Source: Alphaproteobacteria bacterium (GTDB lineage: Bacteria > Pseudomonadota > Alphaproteobacteria > Micropepsales > Micropepsaceae). From it: a DNA stretch of 5,730 nt. Under the pieces are notes generated by a model. The model saw only the letters and a list, made by a program, of their open reading frames with translations, was not told the DNA's origin and searched no databases. Of this stretch, positions 5,548 to 5,730 are shown in pieces. Within the stretch, counting starts at the first letter, position 1; every line of letters starts with the position of its first letter. Location of the stretch: NCBI GenBank assembly GCA_026400305.1, contig JAPLPI010000096.1, positions 1-5,730 on the forward strand, given 5' to 3'. Position numbers and translations under genes: made by a program.

Positions 5548-5730
5548 ATGGCCCACCAGAACCAAGGTCCCCAGATGCTAACCGCCAATCGCCTGCGCGA
5601 TGGCGATGTACTGTACCGCAAGGGCAGCGGCTGGGTCCTGATGCTGGCGGACGCCGATGTCTATCCCGACCAGGCCAGCGCCGATGTCGCCCTGGCCGCC
5701 GCCACGGCCGAAACGGTGCGCAACGAAATC
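5548..5730 (+). CDS. DUF2849 family protein, 3' truncated by window end
   Basis: The first 61 residues of a small protein are present. The stretch MLTANRLRDGDVLYRKGSGW matches the N-terminus of DUF2849 (PF11011: TANRLxDGxVvY, then a conserved Trp). The following Ala-rich helix ending AETVRNEI corresponds to the end of the domain, so only the last 10 to 20 residues should be missing. The molecular function of the family is unknown. In alphaproteobacteria it is usually encoded beside the sulfite/nitrite reductase gene (cysI-like) with cysG and cysH, so the cysteine-biosynthesis operon probably continues to the right; that part is inference. The start is uncertain. ATG 5548 gives ten residues before the domain. 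ATG 5575 has AAGG seven bases upstream but leaves only one residue before LTAN. ATG 5482 is also in frame and would add 22 residues. A strong GGAGG at 5520-5524 is badly spaced for all three. Confidence 0.75.
   Translation, partial: MAHQNQGPQMLTANRLRDGDVLYRKGSGWVLMLADADVYPDQASADVALAAATAETVRNEI

Overview
The window is GC-rich, densely packed bacterial chromosome and most likely comes from an alphaproteobacterium. The best taxonomic clue is the truncated gene at the right edge. It encodes a DUF2849 (PF11011) protein, a small family known mainly from alphaproteobacterial sulfite-reductase (cysteine biosynthesis) operons. The compact class A penicillin-binding protein with a proline/acid-rich C-terminal tail, and a GCTATAAG promoter element like the alphaproteobacterial housekeeping -10, agree with this. 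No RNA genes, insertion sequences, CRISPR arrays or phage genes were seen.

Layout: (1) Positions 2-1654, plus strand, hold the 3' part of a bifunctional class A penicillin-binding protein (peptidoglycan glycosyltransferase plus transpeptidase); its start lies outside the window. (2) Positions 1676-4157, plus strand, hold a complete ABC importer: a secreted NMT1/ThiY-like binding protein, an ATPase and a membrane permease. The three genes are joined by two 4-base ATGA overlaps, so they form one translationally coupled operon. The ligand cannot be read from sequence; a pyrimidine-like or sulfonate-like small molecule is the family expectation. (3) Positions 4163-5407, minus strand, hold a proton-coupled transporter of the MHS branch of the major facilitator superfamily, converging on the ABC operon with only 5 bases between stop codons. 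(4) Positions 5408-5547 are an AT-rich divergent control region containing a perfect 10-base palindrome. (5) From about 5548 to the window end, plus strand, is the DUF2849 gene, probably the head of a sulfur-assimilation operon that continues outside.

Functionally these are three neighbouring units: cell-wall synthesis, two solute importers of different energy type, and the edge of a probable sulfite-reduction locus. Nothing here amounts to a clearly new system. The points worth a second look are the control regions: a promoter that would make the binding-protein mRNA leaderless, and the palindrome between the MHS gene and the DUF2849 gene. Others are the unassigned ABC ligand, a C9 tract in the penicillin-binding protein gene, and start-site choices for two genes.
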